From positions 84,280,917 to 84,344,916 of the forward strand of contig NW_026622874.1 of assembly GCF_023065955.2 (NCBI RefSeq): a stretch of 64,000 bases of DNA, read 5' to 3'. The translations under genes and the position numbers were made by a program. The notes beneath the pieces were generated by a model, which worked only from the letters and a program-made list of their open reading frames with translations, was not told where the DNA came from and searched no databases. The stretch is from Ursus arctos. Lineage: Eukaryota > Chordata > Mammalia > Carnivora > Ursidae. Shown in pieces: positions 12,560-24,157 of this stretch. The stretch's first letter is position 1. Each line of letters starts with the position of its first letter.

Positions 12560-12930
12560 TAATAATAACAGCCCTCATTTATTAAGTATCTAATTTGAGT
12601 CAGATATGGTTCATAGCATTTTTAAGTATTAACCACTTAGTTTTCCAGCAACTGTTTAGGACAGGTGCTATTCTTATTCCCCCTTTACAGATGAGGAAAC
12701 TAAGGTACAGTCTGGTTGCAGAGTTTTGCTCTTAATCACTGTACCAGACTGCCCCTCGTGGAGCACTTCGGCACTGAACTAAATACTTCACACAGGACAG
12801 TACAGTTAACAGCTGGGTAAAGAGGTACTGTTTGTAGCCCTGTTTTGCAGATACAACTGCTGCATAGAGCCCAAACTTGAGTCTTGGTGTCTGTGAGAGT
12901 TCAGCCATGTTCTCAGCCACCTTGATTTAT
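12560..12930 (-). mobile_element. MIR fragments, antisense (two adjoining)
   Basis: 'cttattccccctttacagat' plus 'gaggaaactaaggtacag' is antisense MIR. A second diverged copy with 'agccctgttttgcagataca' follows from about 12765. Boundaries are approximate. Confidence 0.65.
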
Positions 12931-14527
12931 TACCCAGTGCTGAATCTCTGCCTTCCTCATGTGATTTGTTATAACTTAACCTCCGGGCCTCGAATTCCCC
13001 ATCTACAAAGTCAAGGTAGTAACTGCCCTAGGGTTGTTCCAAGGAATCAGTGACAAAAATGGATAGAAAACACGTGATCCATGATCCGTGCTGAATGATA
13101 TTGCTGGTGGTGCAGGTGCTGGTGTATTGGTTTGTTTTTATCCCTTGAGACAGACTGTTCGGTATCCTGCGTTTGATGAGAAAAACCTCATGGGCACTGA
13201 AAGATGACAGACTTCATTTGGCAGCTTAAAACAGTGATTCCCAAACAGTGAGTGGAGATCAGAGACTCTTATGGAACTTTAAGATTCATGTATTTGGTGA
13301 ATTACATGTACACTTTTGGTCTCTCTCTAGTCCCCCCCCCCTTTTTTTTTTTTTGCTATTCTTTCTAGCTCATAGAGTTTTGCTGCTTGACAATTGTGCT
13401 TTGAGAGAAAATGATGCAAGATGAACCTGATTTTCCGTATTAGCAATATACCAGTAGAGAGTTTACATTTGCTTTCTAGGCCTACAATCCCTGGCGGTTG
13501 GTTCGTTAAGTCTGGGATGTGACTTGAACATGTGTGTTATTTAAAAACACTACATAGGATTCTGAGTACTACTCTAGTCAAGAACTACAATATAAGCAAC
13601 CCCCTAAAGACAGTCTAAATGCAGACATCTTATGCAGGTTAATATCTCTGAGGAACTTCTAACTACCAGATTCTTAAACTGAATGAGAGGAATGAATCTG
13701 GGGAGGTATTAGAAGCATGAGAACTGCCTGCCCCCTACCTGCAGGAAAATAACTAGATGATAATACATAGCGGTGAGTCCAAGATCATAGGATTCCATGA
13801 CTGGTCATTAATGGTGTTTAGTGTCATCTCTTGATCTTTTTAATCATCATAATTCTGTGATTTCCTATAAAACATGTCTATGAAGGTAAACTAAGAATTT
13901 TTATGAAGGAGGATGCAACTAAAAATATTCCTACTTGCGTGCAGTATTTCAGGTTGAATAAAAACACTAATGAAATGGAAATAAAATGGAAAAGGCTTTG
14001 TAGTTTTTATAAACCTGTTCTGATCCCCAAAACAGTTGTGTGAAAAAGCTCCTCTAAGAAAGGGAAGATGGGAAAGGATTTCTGGTATATTTCTAATACA
14101 TGTAGTCAAGTTCACCCTGTTCACTTGTCCTCACCCAACTCCTTCCCACCCCTTCTTTCCCATGTCAGGCCTCTAGGCTTGGGTTGCTTCATTATCCTAA
14201 TACATTACTACAACCTAGTTCTTCCTCACACCAAAATTCTTTTACTTGCTGATGAATACCCATTTGTTCATTCAGCAGATATCTATTGAGAGGGGCTCTT
14301 GCTTCCAGGCACTGCCCTAGGCTCATAGGATAGCATCAGTAAACAAAGCAGCAAAATACCGTGTAGTGTGGAATTACTGATTGGATAAGAAAAGTTGGTG
14401 GCTGGGGTATAACCAGTGTCCTTGTAACCATACTGCCAAGTTATTGTCGAGGAACCACATACGTTTATAACATACTTATCGTCTTTTCAAACACTTCATA
14501 AATTTTTATACTTCTCCTTTATTCTAG

Positions 14528-17110
14528 ATATAAACCACAACACTTCAGGATCCCATTATGAAAATTCGCAGCGGGGACCTGTGTCTTCTCCGAGTGACTC
14601 TAGCACAAATTGTAAGAATGCTGTTGTAAACGACTCCCCTGAAAAAGAAGCATGGCCCTCAGCCCCTGGCAGTGATCCAGAGTTGGCTTCAGAATGTATG
14701 GATGCTGATTCTGCCTCCAGTTCTGAATCAGAGAGAAACATCACTATCATGGCTTCAGGGAGCACCGGTGGTGAAAAAGATGGCCTTCGGAATAGCACTG
14801 GACTCGGTTCCCAAAGCAAGTTTGTGGTTGGGAGCAGCAGCAATAATGTGGGCCATGGAAGTAGTACTGGGCCATGGGGTTTTTCCCACGGAGCCATAAT
14901 AAGCACATGTCAGGTCTCTGTGGATGCTCCTGAAAGCAAATCAGAAAGCAGCAACAATAGAATGAATGCTTGGGGCACTGTAAGTTCTTCATCAAATGGA
15001 GGGTTAAATCCAAGCACTTTGAATTCAGCTAGCAACCATGGTGCCTGGCCAGTATTAGACAACAATGGACTTGCCCTCAAAGGGCCTGTAGGGAGCGGTA
15101 GTTCTGGCATCAATATTCAGTGCAGTACCATAGGCCAGATGCCTAACAATCAGAGTATTAACTCTAAAGTGGGTGGTTCTTCCACCCATGGTACCTGGGG
15201 AAGCCTTCAGGAAACTTGTGAATCTGAAGTAAGTGGTACACAGAAGGTTTCATTCAGTGGTCAACCTCAGAATATTACCACTGAGATGACTGGACCAAAT
15301 AACACTACTAACTTTATGACCTCTAGTTTACCAAACTCCGGTTCAGTACAGAATAATGAACTGCCTAGTAATACAGGGGCCTGGCGTGTGAGCACAATGA
15401 ATCATCCTCAGATACAGGCTCCGTCGGTTATGAATGGCACTTCCCTTTCTCACCTTAGCAATGGAGAGCCAAAAAGTGGAGGCTCTTACGGTACTACGTG
15501 GGGTGCCTATGGTTCTAATTACTCTGGAGACAAATGTTCGAGCCCTAACGGCCAAGCTAATGGTGACACTGTGAATGCAACTCTAATGCAGCCTGGCATA
15601 AATGGGCCTATGGGCACTAACTTTCAAGTGAACACAAATAAAGGAGGAGGCGTGTGGGAGTCGGGGGCAGCGAATTCCCAGAGTGCATCATGGGGAAGTG
15701 GAAACGGCGCAAATTCTGGAGGAAGTCGACGAGGATGGGGAACTCCTGCACAGAACACTGGCACTAATATACCCAGCGTGGAGTGGAGCAAACTGCCTAG
15801 CAATCAGCATTCCAATGACAGTGCAAATGGCAATGGTAAGAAGTTTACAAACGGATGGAAATCTACTGAGGAAGAGGATCAGGGTTCTGCCACATCTCAG
15901 ACAAATGAGCAGAACAGCGTGTGGGCCAAAACAGGAGGTACAGTGGAGAGTGAAGGTAGTACAGAAAGCACTGGACGCCTCGAGGAGAAAGCAACTGGGG
16001 AAAATCAGAGTAGAGATAGGAGAAAAATTGATCAGCACACATTACTCCAAAGCATCGTAAACAGAACTGACTTGGATCCACGTGTCCTCTCCAACTCCGG
16101 TTGGGGACAGACTCCTATTAAGCAGAATACTGCCTGGGATACGGAAACATCACCTAGAGGGGAAAGAAAGACTGACAATGGGACAGAGGCCTGGGGAAGC
16201 TCTGCCACACAGACTTTTAACTCAGGGGCATGTATAGATAAGACTAGCCCTACTAGTAATGATACCTCATCTGTATCGGGGTGGGGAGATCCCAAACCTG
16301 CTCTGAGGTGGGGAGATTCCAAAGGCTCAAGCTGCCAGGGGGGATGGGAAGATGACTCTGCTGCTACAGGAATGGTCAAGAGCAATCAGTGGGGGAACAG
16401 CAAAGAAGAGAAGTCCGCATGGAATGATTCGCAAAAGAGCAAACAGGGATGGGGTGATGGACAAAAATCAAACCAAGGGTGGTCCGTTTCTGCTGGTGAT
16501 AACTGGGGGGAAACTTCAAGGAGTAACCATTGGGGTGAGGCTAATAAGAAATCTAGCTCAGGAGGTAGTGACAGTGACAGGTCCGTTTCCGGTTGGAACG
16601 AACTTGGTAAAACTAGTTCCTTTACTTGGGGAAATAACATAAATCCAAATAATTCATCAGGATGGGATGAATCTTCTAAACCTAATCCTTCCCAGGGATG
16701 GGGAGATCCTCCAAAGTCTAATCAGTCTCTAGGTTGGGGAGATTCGTCAAAGCCAGTCAGTTCTCCAGACTGGAACAAGCCACAAGACATTGTCGGGTCT
16801 TGGGGAATCCCACCAGCTACAGGCAAACCTCCTGGTACAGGCTGGCTGGGAGGACCTATACCAGCCCCAACAAAAGAAGAAGAGCCCACAGGCTGGGAGG
16901 AACCATCCCCAGAATCCATACGTCGCAAAATGGAGATTGACGACGGAACTTCAGCTTGGGGAGATCCGAGCAAATACAACTACAAAAATGTGAACATGTG
17001 GAACAAAAACGTCCCAAATGGCAGCAGCCGTTCAGACCAGCAAGCACAGGTACACCCGTTGCTACCGTCTGCAAGTGCCATCTCCAGCAAAGAGGCGGGC
17101 AGTGGCTCTG
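14528..17110 (+). CDS. TNRC6A: TNRC6A giant GW-repeat exon (local exon 2), Argonaute-binding region
   Basis: This 2583-nt exon (about 861 codons, uninterrupted) begins by completing Asp and reading [17 protein letters not shown], and ends at ...KEAGSGS plus the first base of Gly. It carries most of the Argonaute-binding region of GW182: I count about 36 Trp, some 25 next to Gly, densest in the last third ([46 protein letters not shown]). Tryptophans of such motifs insert into pockets of the Argonaute PIWI domain. The rest is low-complexity Ser/Asn/Gly/Thr, with a short more ordered stretch [20 protein letters not shown] about two thirds of the way along. Splice sites are attctag/ATAT and TCTG/gtaagt. 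The GTG at 14581 is not a start; the frame continues from upstream. It is almost identical to my recollection of human TNRC6A, with scattered substitutions. Confidence 0.97.
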
Positions 17111-18455
17111 GTAAGTGTTTGCTTAATGTGGTCTGACCGTGTTACAAGATACTTCACAGCCTTGTAAGCCTCTTTTCAATGTACTGTTGCTGCTATCAGG
17201 TTTTTTTAACAGAGTATTTGGATAGGCACACAAAGGGCTTTCCCCCTCTAATCCAGGAGGAGCTTCTAGGGAAGAAAATAATACACAGGGCATTTAACAT
17301 CAGGGAACAGAGCTCTGCCTGTGGCCGCGCTGGTTGTGAGTCTCACATACTCCGTTCTCTGCTAGGAAGACTTCAGAAGGCAAAGTCGGGAAAGTGGTGT
17401 CACGTGGGAAGGCCCTACACCTCTTAGTTCTTCTGAGCAAAGCCGTTGCTTTTTGGTGTTGTTATTTGATTACAGTGTCTCCAGAAATAAAACAAGCATC
17501 CAAATACAATACTTCCTAAATACCAGGTGCTATATTTGGCCTTAAAAAGGATTTATTTAAGTAGGCATGAAATCCACGTCTGATAGTTATACAGTGTATA
17601 TGTTTGTACTTCAAACATTTGGTAATACCTTTCTGGCGTCTTCCCACATATTCCCACTCTCACAACGAGCTAATTCCTATCTGCAGATTATCTTGACAAT
17701 GACATCTTCATGAAGTGTCATTGGAATGCATTGTCTTTGTTAATGGATATTTTAATGAGTAATAATCAGTCCATCGGAGTTAGCGCTAGGAGTGTTATCA
17801 TGAGCTAACCTTTCAGCATCCAATTTTTTCCCCCCAAGTATAGTTTATTGTATTAATTTAGATTTAATTCTTACAGGTATGTATCTAAGGGAAAGGCTGT
17901 TTTGGTTCTTTTGAGTGATGTTTACAGCTTTGCTTTGGACAATGTGATAACCTCAGAATTTTTAAGAAGCATTGTCCAGCATGTATACAAATAGGATGCC
18001 TAGGTATTGTTAGTCTTACAGTTGGTTTGGTTTTTTGTTTTTGTTTTTGTTTTGCCCCAGAACAGTGATGTTGAAAGGTTGCACCTATGGTAAAAAGTGT
18101 ATGCACACAGTTACCCAGCTTGATAACCCGCTTGGATTCAGTAGGTTTGGCTCAGAATTACTTGACTTTTCCATGAATTAAATTCATTTTCAGAGGAGGT
18201 TGACTCACCATAATTGAGGTCATTCAGAACAATCTGCTCTGGGGGGGCGGGATTCACACCGTGCAGTTAAATTATGATAATGATTTGTCTTCTTTGCATA
18301 AAACAGATGCCATTGTTTATGCCCATCACAGCATCATTATTTGATCTGTGAATGTGAAAGTCTTCATCTTTTGTTCCCTAAGTATTCCTTATTGCCCCTT
18401 ATTCCACCGCCACCCTACCATGTGCTGATGACTTCTTTTCCCACACTTTTCAAAG
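17111..18455. other. TNRC6A: TNRC6A intron, 1.3 kb
   Basis: Starts gtaagtgttt and ends ttttcaaag. It is AT-rich with a run of 8 G at about 18241. I see no repeat or exon that I can name. Confidence 0.85.
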
Positions 18456-18632
18456 GCTGGGGTGAGCCCTGGGGGGAGCCTTCTACTCCAGCCACAACTG
18501 TGGATAATGGTACTTCAGCATGGGGTAAACCCATAGACAGTGGTCCCAGCTGGGGGGAGCCCATTGCTGCGGCATCCAACACATCCACGTGGGGCTCCAG
18601 CTCTGTTGGTCCTCAAGCATTAAGCAAATCTG
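18456..18632 (+). CDS. TNRC6A: TNRC6A exon (local exon 3): GW motifs
   Basis: Acceptor CAAAG at 18451-18455, donor TCTG|gtaagt at 18633. It encodes [36 protein letters not shown] and [16 protein letters not shown]: five Trp, each next to Gly. This extends the Argonaute-binding GW array of the preceding exon. Entry and exit phases both split a Gly codon (G|GN), so skipping it would keep the reading frame. Confidence 0.97.
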
Positions 18633-19337
18633 GTAAGTTATTGGTAATTCCTGGTAGCCATTTTGTTGCAGCGGTGGTCTCTCATTGTCTATAATTAAGT
18701 TATCGGATAGTGTTTATATCATTGATAAATATATCCGTGTATCATCATATTAGATGATTTCACTGTTTGCCTCTTCGAATTTGTAACTTGGTTTGCTCTT
18801 TTAGCTTTCTGAATTTTCTTGTTTTTCCTTAGAACTGTGTTAACTACAAAGGATTTGCATGTACTTCACCAAATCTAAGTTATATTTTATCAAATAAGAT
18901 GACCTAGTCAAGCAACTTCATGTTATCTAACTTGAAAGACTGGATTTATAATCCTGTGAACACATACCCAAACTGTCTGGCTCAGGTTCCAAATAACTCC
19001 CTGAATATTATACAGAAAATGAACAGAGTTCAGGAGGGACCTGATTCAACATTCAGATGAACATTGTCACTATCCCATTAAGTTATGTGTGGGGTGCCCC
19101 ATAGGAATTCCGAAGGCTGAGTGTAGACTTGAGATACTTTCTGCTTATAACTTGCAATACTTTTTTGGCCATTCTCTTTGAAAATATATATCAAAATGAA
19201 TTTGTTGAAATTTCCTTGATCCTGTTTGCCCTGTGTGTTGCCATGCAGGTTGTTAAATGAGTATGAACAAGAAGGCCACCATTGTTCCATGTTAGGAGCC
19301 TTCTGTCTGTAAAAAGCATGGGAGATGTTTCATTGAT

Positions 19338-19483
19338 TTTTTTTTTTTTTTTTTTTTTTAAGTAGGCTCCACACCCAGGGTGGAGCCCAATGGAGCTCTT
19401 GAACTCACGACCCTAAGATCAAGATCTGATCTGAGTTGAGATCAAGAGTCGGACACTTAACTGACCGAGCCACCCAGACGCCC
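19338..19483 (-). mobile_element. Short tRNA-derived SINEC variant
   Basis: Reads poly-T, 'aagtaggctccacaccc', 'gaactcacgaccctaagatc', and finally 'gagccacccagacgcccc'. It lacks the long CT-rich body of the standard CAN-SINE. Confidence 0.85.
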
Positions 19484-19513
19484 CTGAACTTTTTTATTAA
19501 AAAAAAATTCTTG

Positions 19514-19613
19514 TTTAGGCATGCCTCACCGGCTCAGTTGGTAGAGCACGCAACTCTTGATCTCAGGGTCGTGGGTTCTGGTCCCATGTTGGGTGTAGAG
19601 ATTACTTTAAAAA
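19514..19613 (+). mobile_element. Short tRNA-derived SINEC variant
   Basis: Reads 'ggctcagttggtagagcac', 'aactcttgatctcagggtc', 'gtgggttctgg', then an A-rich tail. The tRNA-like A and B box layout is visible, but it is a SINE head rather than a tRNA gene. It is inverted relative to the copy about 30 bp upstream. Confidence 0.85.
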
Positions 19614-19801
19614 AAGTCTTGCTTAGTGGAAACTTCAAATCAGTTTAAAACATACATTCCTACCATGTAAATTTGGGAAGGGAAATGAAAGTGGGTTTTT
19701 TTTTAAGGTTCCCCATACAACCCCCTTAATGAGTGCTCATCCTCTATAAAGAACTGTTTGATTAAAGCATGTTTCTCTTTATATCACAAATCTACAATTA
19801 G

Positions 19802-19977
19802 GGCCAAAATCTATGCAAGATGGCTGGTGTGGTGATGATATGCCATTGCCTGGAAATCGCCCCACTGGCTGGGAAGAGGAGGAGGATGTAGAGATTGGAA
19901 TGTGGAATAGTAATTCATCTCAAGAGCTTAACTCATCTTTAAATTGGCCACCATATACAAAGAAAATGTCATCGAAG
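19802..19977 (+). CDS. TNRC6A: TNRC6A exon (local exon 4)
   Basis: Acceptor AATTAG at 19796-19801, donor AAG|gtaaac at 19978. It encodes [36 protein letters not shown] and [18 protein letters not shown] motifs become sparse here and an acidic patch (EEEEDVE) appears. The exon ends in phase 0, so the following 33-nt microexon can be included or skipped without a frameshift. Confidence 0.97.
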
Positions 19978-20477
19978 GTAAACATTTCAAGGGCAAAGCC
20001 CTTGAAACTTCAAATTCCAAAGGTAGTTTACCCTCAGAAAATTAATGTTCTTCCTGCCCATTTATGGCAGTCAGTACAGTCCAGGCAGTCCCCAACTTAG
20101 GTATAGCCTCTTATATGGGCAGCCACCTAGAAAACCATAAGACCGCAGGAACTTCCTTTCTCCCCACTGCTACAGCTTGGGATTTCTTTTCTCTCCCCCC
20201 CCCCCCCCCAGTGCTGCCTGGGCCAACCCCTCACCCCAGGGTGGTGCCTGCAGTGGTGGGGGTGAGGAGAAGGGCAAATCTCCATGTTGACTCTTTCCAT
20301 CCCACTGCCAGTTCATCTCCCATTCCACATCACCTGCAGTCTCTGACCTACCCTTTACCCAACCAGAATCACCATCTTCCTTTTTCATCCCTTCCCCCAC
20401 CCTGAAAGGTCCTGTGACAAAAATCCGTAGGAATGAGCAGAGTTTGATTTTTCTCTGATAGGTGACAAATCTTATTC

Positions 20478-20612
20478 CCAAACCTGTTGGTACATCAGAA
20501 TCCTATGGCATTTGTTACAAGTACATCTTTCTGTACCCCAGGCCTACTGTAGTTTTGGAAATTGGACCCCAGATGTCTCTGATGCAGAGCCAGAGCTGAG
20601 AAGCACTGACAT
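20478..20612. mobile_element. MER5A-like DNA transposon fragment
   Basis: The text 'tggtacatcagaatcctatg', 'ccccaggcctactgtag' and 'gagctgagaagcactgac' follows the layout of the short MER5A element. It is diverged, and orientation was not determined. Confidence 0.55.
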
Positions 20613-20899
20613 AGAACACTTTTTCTTAAGAGGTGGTATTGGACGCTGGTGTCAGATTCTCTTGGGGACCATATTCAGAATATGTGCCCAGACCCCCAGG
20701 TGTTTCTCCCCACCCCACCCTGTTTGAGAACCAGTCTCCCCCTCCCACCCCACCACCCCCACTCCAGACCTTAGAGGTCAAATATCCAGTAGTTCCACTA
20801 GCTGCCCACCAGGATCCCTCCCTTTTAATCCTGGGATTCTCAGCCTAGGACCTACCATTTTCGTTTAAAAAGATGTTTCATTTGGTCACATTTGCCTCT

Positions 20900-21110
20900 T
20901 GCCTCTCCATATACCTTATGAAGTGCTTTCCCATATTTTACATAAGCCATTTGATCCTCATGACCTTCTGAAGTAGAATACTGATGAGGAATTTGAGACC
21001 AGAAAAGGTGATGACTTGCCCAAAGATGCATAACTAGTAAGTGACAGAGCAAGGACTTAAGTTTAGGTCTTCCGATTCCAAACCCTGTGTGCTTCCCACT
21101 GGACCATGCT
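20900..21110 (-). mobile_element. MIR fragment
   Basis: Antisense MIR text: 'gatgacttgcccaaagatgc', 'actagtaagtgacagagcaa', 'ggtcttccgattccaaaccc' and 'ggaccatgctg'. Confidence 0.7.
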
Positions 21111-21137
21111 GTTTTGTGACTTTGTCTTTCCTTACAG

Positions 21138-21170
21138 GGTCTGAGTGGCAAAAAAAGGAGAAGGGAAAGG
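21138..21170 (+). CDS. TNRC6A: TNRC6A 33-nt microexon (local exon 5), basic cluster
   Basis: The acceptor is CCTTACAG at 21130-21137 and the donor is AGG|gtgtgt at 21171, weaker than the other donors. It encodes GLSGKKRRRER, 11 residues in phase 0 on both sides, matching human TNRC6A as I recall it. Seven consecutive residues are KKRRRER, a classical monopartite nuclear-localisation-like cluster. Human TNRC6A is reported to carry Argonaute into the nucleus; that this exon supplies the signal is my inference. It is an obvious candidate for alternative splicing. Confidence 0.93.
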
Positions 21171-21239
21171 GTGTGTAGCCTTTTTACTCTTTCTCCTTTG
21201 TTTCTGCTAGTAAAAATCTTTTAGAAAGCAACTGCAAAC

Positions 21240-21600
21240 ATTTATTTAGCCTCTGCTGTGTGCCAGGTACTGTGCTTGGTGCTGGGGGTTCAAAAACACT
21301 AGGAAATGAGCTGCACCCTTGAGGGGCTCAGAGTCTAGTGTAGGGCCGTAGGAGAGCACTGAGGAGTGGCCACTTGAGCTTGGAAGACGCCTGCGGGTGG
21401 GATGTGCCAGGGAAAATAGTAGTCTGACATACGAAAGGGTAGAATTTCTAGAAGGGTGATGAAATCTGGCTCTATAGTTAGATTAGGGGCAGATAGTCAA
21501 GTCTTTTCAATGCTATGCCAAAGAATTTGAACTTTATTCTGTATAAAATATGGAGCCGATGAAATTGCATAGAAGGCAACATGAGTGGGGGTTGGTAAAT
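21240..21600 (-). mobile_element. L2-like LINE fragment
   Basis: 'ctgctgtgtgccaggtactg', 'cacccttgaggggctcagag', and 'atgccaaagaatttgaactt' follow a familiar pattern of antisense L2-type 3' sequence. Family and ends are approximate. Confidence 0.5.
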
Positions 21601-21899
21601 TACTCTCTTTAAAGAAAGCTAACCAGTGATCCTATGAAAGATAATCGGCACAGAGGAGAGATCAGAGTTGGGGAATCTCAGGAAGCTTCTGCACTCATTC
21701 GGGTGAGAAGTGAGGGCCTGAATTGGGAAGCCAGAGTGGATATGTAGTGCAAAGGACTGATCAGAGAGGCATTTCAGAATAGAACAGACAGAAGGCCTTG
21801 GCAGCCATTTAGGCATGGGGACAGAGGGTGGGGGGCAGAGGAATCACTTCAGAAACCTTGGTGAGGGTTAGGTGCTTGCTTCAAAGACCTGCACTTGGC

Positions 21900-21918
21900 G
21901 GGGGGGGGGGGGGGGGGG
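21900..21918 (+). repeat. Poly-G run (19 G)
   Basis: Nineteen G in a row, then CGGGG. It lies in the intron on the coding strand and shows no other structure. Confidence 0.9.
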
Positions 21919-22760
21919 CGGGGATCATGAAGTTGTGTTCTGTCCCACAGTCGGAAGGAACAGGCGGTAGCAATGGGAAAGGGGAATTAAGGCAATAGAT
22001 TGAGAATGGCTGGCCCCGTGGTCTTCGTATTTACGGGAGACCTTGGTCCCTGCGGCGTCTAGCCTCCCTGTCAGCCAGGCTCGTCGTTGTCGTGGACCAT
22101 ATTCCCCTCAATGCATGTCTCAAAGTCGTTTCTGTACTGCCCGTGCCCGACCAGCCATGGCAGCCAGCACCAAGGTGCAGGGGTCCCCAGCCGCCACTGG
22201 GGTACTGTGTTCTCAGCAACACGAATTGAAATTTTAAAATAACTTTTCATTTGGAAACATGCGGTGCTTTTTCAATACAGTGCACATAGCATAATTAAAT
22301 TACAGGTTACATTGGGTTTTTTGAACTAATCTGTGGAACCTGACGACCACTTTTACTTTAGTGTGGTGTCAGAACTGCACAAATCCAGATTATAATTAAG
22401 CTCTTAGAACACAGTCCATTTGTAAACTGGAAACTGATGAGCGGTTCTCCGTTAGTCCGAGGACCTTGTTTTCTTTTTGTGGGTCGTCAAGGCCCTTTGC
22501 TTCCGTCTTTTCCTTTTGACTGCTTGCCTTTGGAGATTTATCTGTACATTACAGCTATACCAGAGGACTGGAGCAAAGGAAGTTGAAAATCAAATAAGTT
22601 GATTTGTAATTGTTAACAACTCTGCTAAGAGTAGGTTGGAGGAGAAATTAATTGCCTAAAAATGAGATTTGGGAATTGTCTTGAAGTTTTATTAATCCGT
22701 CACTGTACCCAGATCAATAGAGGTGGCCATGGCAGCTTTCTACTCTTTTGTTTTGCAAAG

Positions 22761-22841
22761 GGAACCATGAAAGGTGGAAACAAACAAGAAGAAGCATGGA
22801 TAAATCCATTCGTTAAACAGTTTTCAAATATCAGTTTTTCG
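22761..22841 (+). CDS. TNRC6A: TNRC6A exon (local exon 6)
   Basis: Acceptor TTTGCAAAG ending 22760, donor TCG|gtaagt at 22842. The 27 codons read [18 protein letters not shown] and KQFSNISFS. Phase 0 at both ends. Human has Met where this sequence has Thr at the second residue, as I recall. Without the 33-nt microexon, Lys of local exon 4 would join directly to this Gly. Confidence 0.96.
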
Positions 22842-23179
22842 GTAAGTGTATTTTCCTAGCAGCCCCTTCCCTTTTAATGGTGGTCTGTAAATTTACCCTA
22901 AATTCAGTTTTTTATTTTCTTAACAAATTATTACTATCTTTCAGTCCATATGAATATGCTGGAGGTTAGAGTAAAATTGGCCATCACACCTTCTTTATTT
23001 TTATAGTTTTAGCTAAAAACATTGGTCACGTATTTTTAAAATTTTTTCTTACTAGGCAGTGAAGAGAGTTTGCAGTCCGCTTGATTTTTGACAAATGAAA
23101 TAAAGTAAAAATTTTCATTTTTAATTTATTTTCATTGATAAAATAAGGCCTGCTAACACGCTGTGTTTTCTTACTTCAG
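22842..23179. other. TNRC6A: TNRC6A intron, 338 bp
   Basis: Short AT-rich intron bounded by gtaagtgt and acttcag. Nothing else recognised. Confidence 0.85.
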
Positions 23180-23231
23180 AGAGACTCGCCAGAAGAAAAT
23201 GTACAGAGCAATAAGATGGATCTTTCCGGAG
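23180..23231 (+). CDS. TNRC6A: TNRC6A exon (local exon 7)
   Basis: Acceptor TACTTCAG, donor GGAG|gtaaga at 23232. It encodes RDSPEENVQSNKMDLSG and the first base of Gly. At 52 nt it is the second smallest exon in the gene, and unlike the microexon it cannot be skipped in frame. Confidence 0.95.
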
Positions 23232-24078
23232 GTAAGAAAAAGTTAAATCACTTGGGGTTTGTATTCATCATGGATGGACAAATGTTACTGTGCCGTGATA
23301 GTTCTAAGTGAGTTCTGACCTAGACCAGGAGAGGAGAGATCTGGGTTCTTGTCACAGGATTCCTTTGCTCTCAGCATACACTGGAGTGTGATGGTGTATG
23401 AGTGGACTGCCTTCAAAGTACAAATCACTGTGCAGATCTAAGGTCGTGGTGATTTTAGTCTGTGATGACCTCAGATTTAGTCCAGTCAAGAAGGCGTTAT
23501 CCAGGTGGGTGATAGAGTCTTAGTAATTTAGGAAACAGTAGGTGCAAAGGCCCAGATCATATGACAGAGACAACTTGAACCATGCTGGAGAAGTGGAAGT
23601 CGTTCCATGCAGTAGAAGAAGAAATATACATTGGTTGTAGTGGTGGGAATGTGGTGATGAGAGAAGCTTCCCCTGGTGGAAGGTGCTAAAAAACGAGGCA
23701 GGTGCTAAATCATGAGGAGCTGGGGGGTTTGAACTTCATTCTGAAAGTATGGGATTAAGTAATTTTAAGCAGGAGAATGACATGATTGGGATTTGTGTTT
23801 TTTAAAAAAATATGGCTGCATGTTGAAAAGATCCCAGGACATAAAAGATTGGTGGCAGAAAACGGACAAAAAGATACTAAACATACCAAAAGCGGTTCAA
23901 GATTTGTTGCAGTAGCCAATGAGGATTTCAAAGCTCTAAGATAATAGGTGGGAAGACTCAATTCAGTGGAGATGAAGGAATTAGAATCAACGAAAGTTCA
24001 TAACCAATCTGAGCCGGTTCGTTATAGCAGTGGGGAAGTGGGTGTGGTAAAAGCTGATTTCCAACTTGCTTGCTTGCT

Positions 24079-24157
24079 TTTTTTTCTTTTCTTTTTTTTT
24101 TTTTAAGATTTTATTTATTTGAGAGAGAGGGGGAAGGAGCAGAGGGAGAGGGAGAGA
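24079..24157 (-). mobile_element. CAN-SINE fragment (tail portion only)
   Basis: Poly-T, AAGATTTTATTTATTTGAGA, then GA-rich sequence that stops short of the tRNA-like head. A truncated copy. Confidence 0.8.

Larger units (their letters stand above)
4673..14527. other. TNRC6A: TNRC6A intron, 9.9 kb
   Basis: Intron bounded by gtgaga at 4673 and attctag at 14521-14527. It contains two full CAN-SINEs, several MIR fragments, a possible LINE 3' fragment and a diverged DNA-transposon-like element. No open frame in it has splice sites plus recognisable protein similarity. Confidence 0.85.
18633..19801. other. TNRC6A: TNRC6A intron, 1.2 kb
   Basis: Bounded by gtaagtta and acaattag. It holds an inverted pair of short tRNA-derived SINEs at 19338-19612, ending about 190 bp before the next exon. 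The rest is AT-rich with no recognised element. Confidence 0.85.
19978..21137. other. TNRC6A: TNRC6A intron, 1.2 kb
   Basis: Bounded by gtaaacat and ttacag. It contains a C run near 20194-20209, a MER5A-like fragment (20478-20612) and an antisense MIR (20900-21110) that ends just before the microexon. Confidence 0.8.
21171..22760. other. TNRC6A: TNRC6A intron, 1.6 kb
   Basis: Bounded by gtgtgtag and ttgcaaag. It contains an L2-like stretch, a 19-base G run and an unassigned CpG-richer segment at 22020-22230. Confidence 0.8.

Noticed and set aside
14556..16979. Several 70-120 residue frames on both strands within the giant exon
   Set aside because: They are shadows of the TNRC6A GW frame; Leu/Pro-rich antisense frames are expected opposite Ser/Gly/Trp-rich coding.
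19514..19600. Possible tRNA gene
   Set aside because: A and B box-like text is present, but the A-rich tail and many similar copies show a tRNA-derived SINE.
22020..22230. CpG-richer stretch with open frames on both strands, possibly a processed pseudogene
   Set aside because: No recognisable protein in any frame, no poly(A) tail and no target-site duplication.
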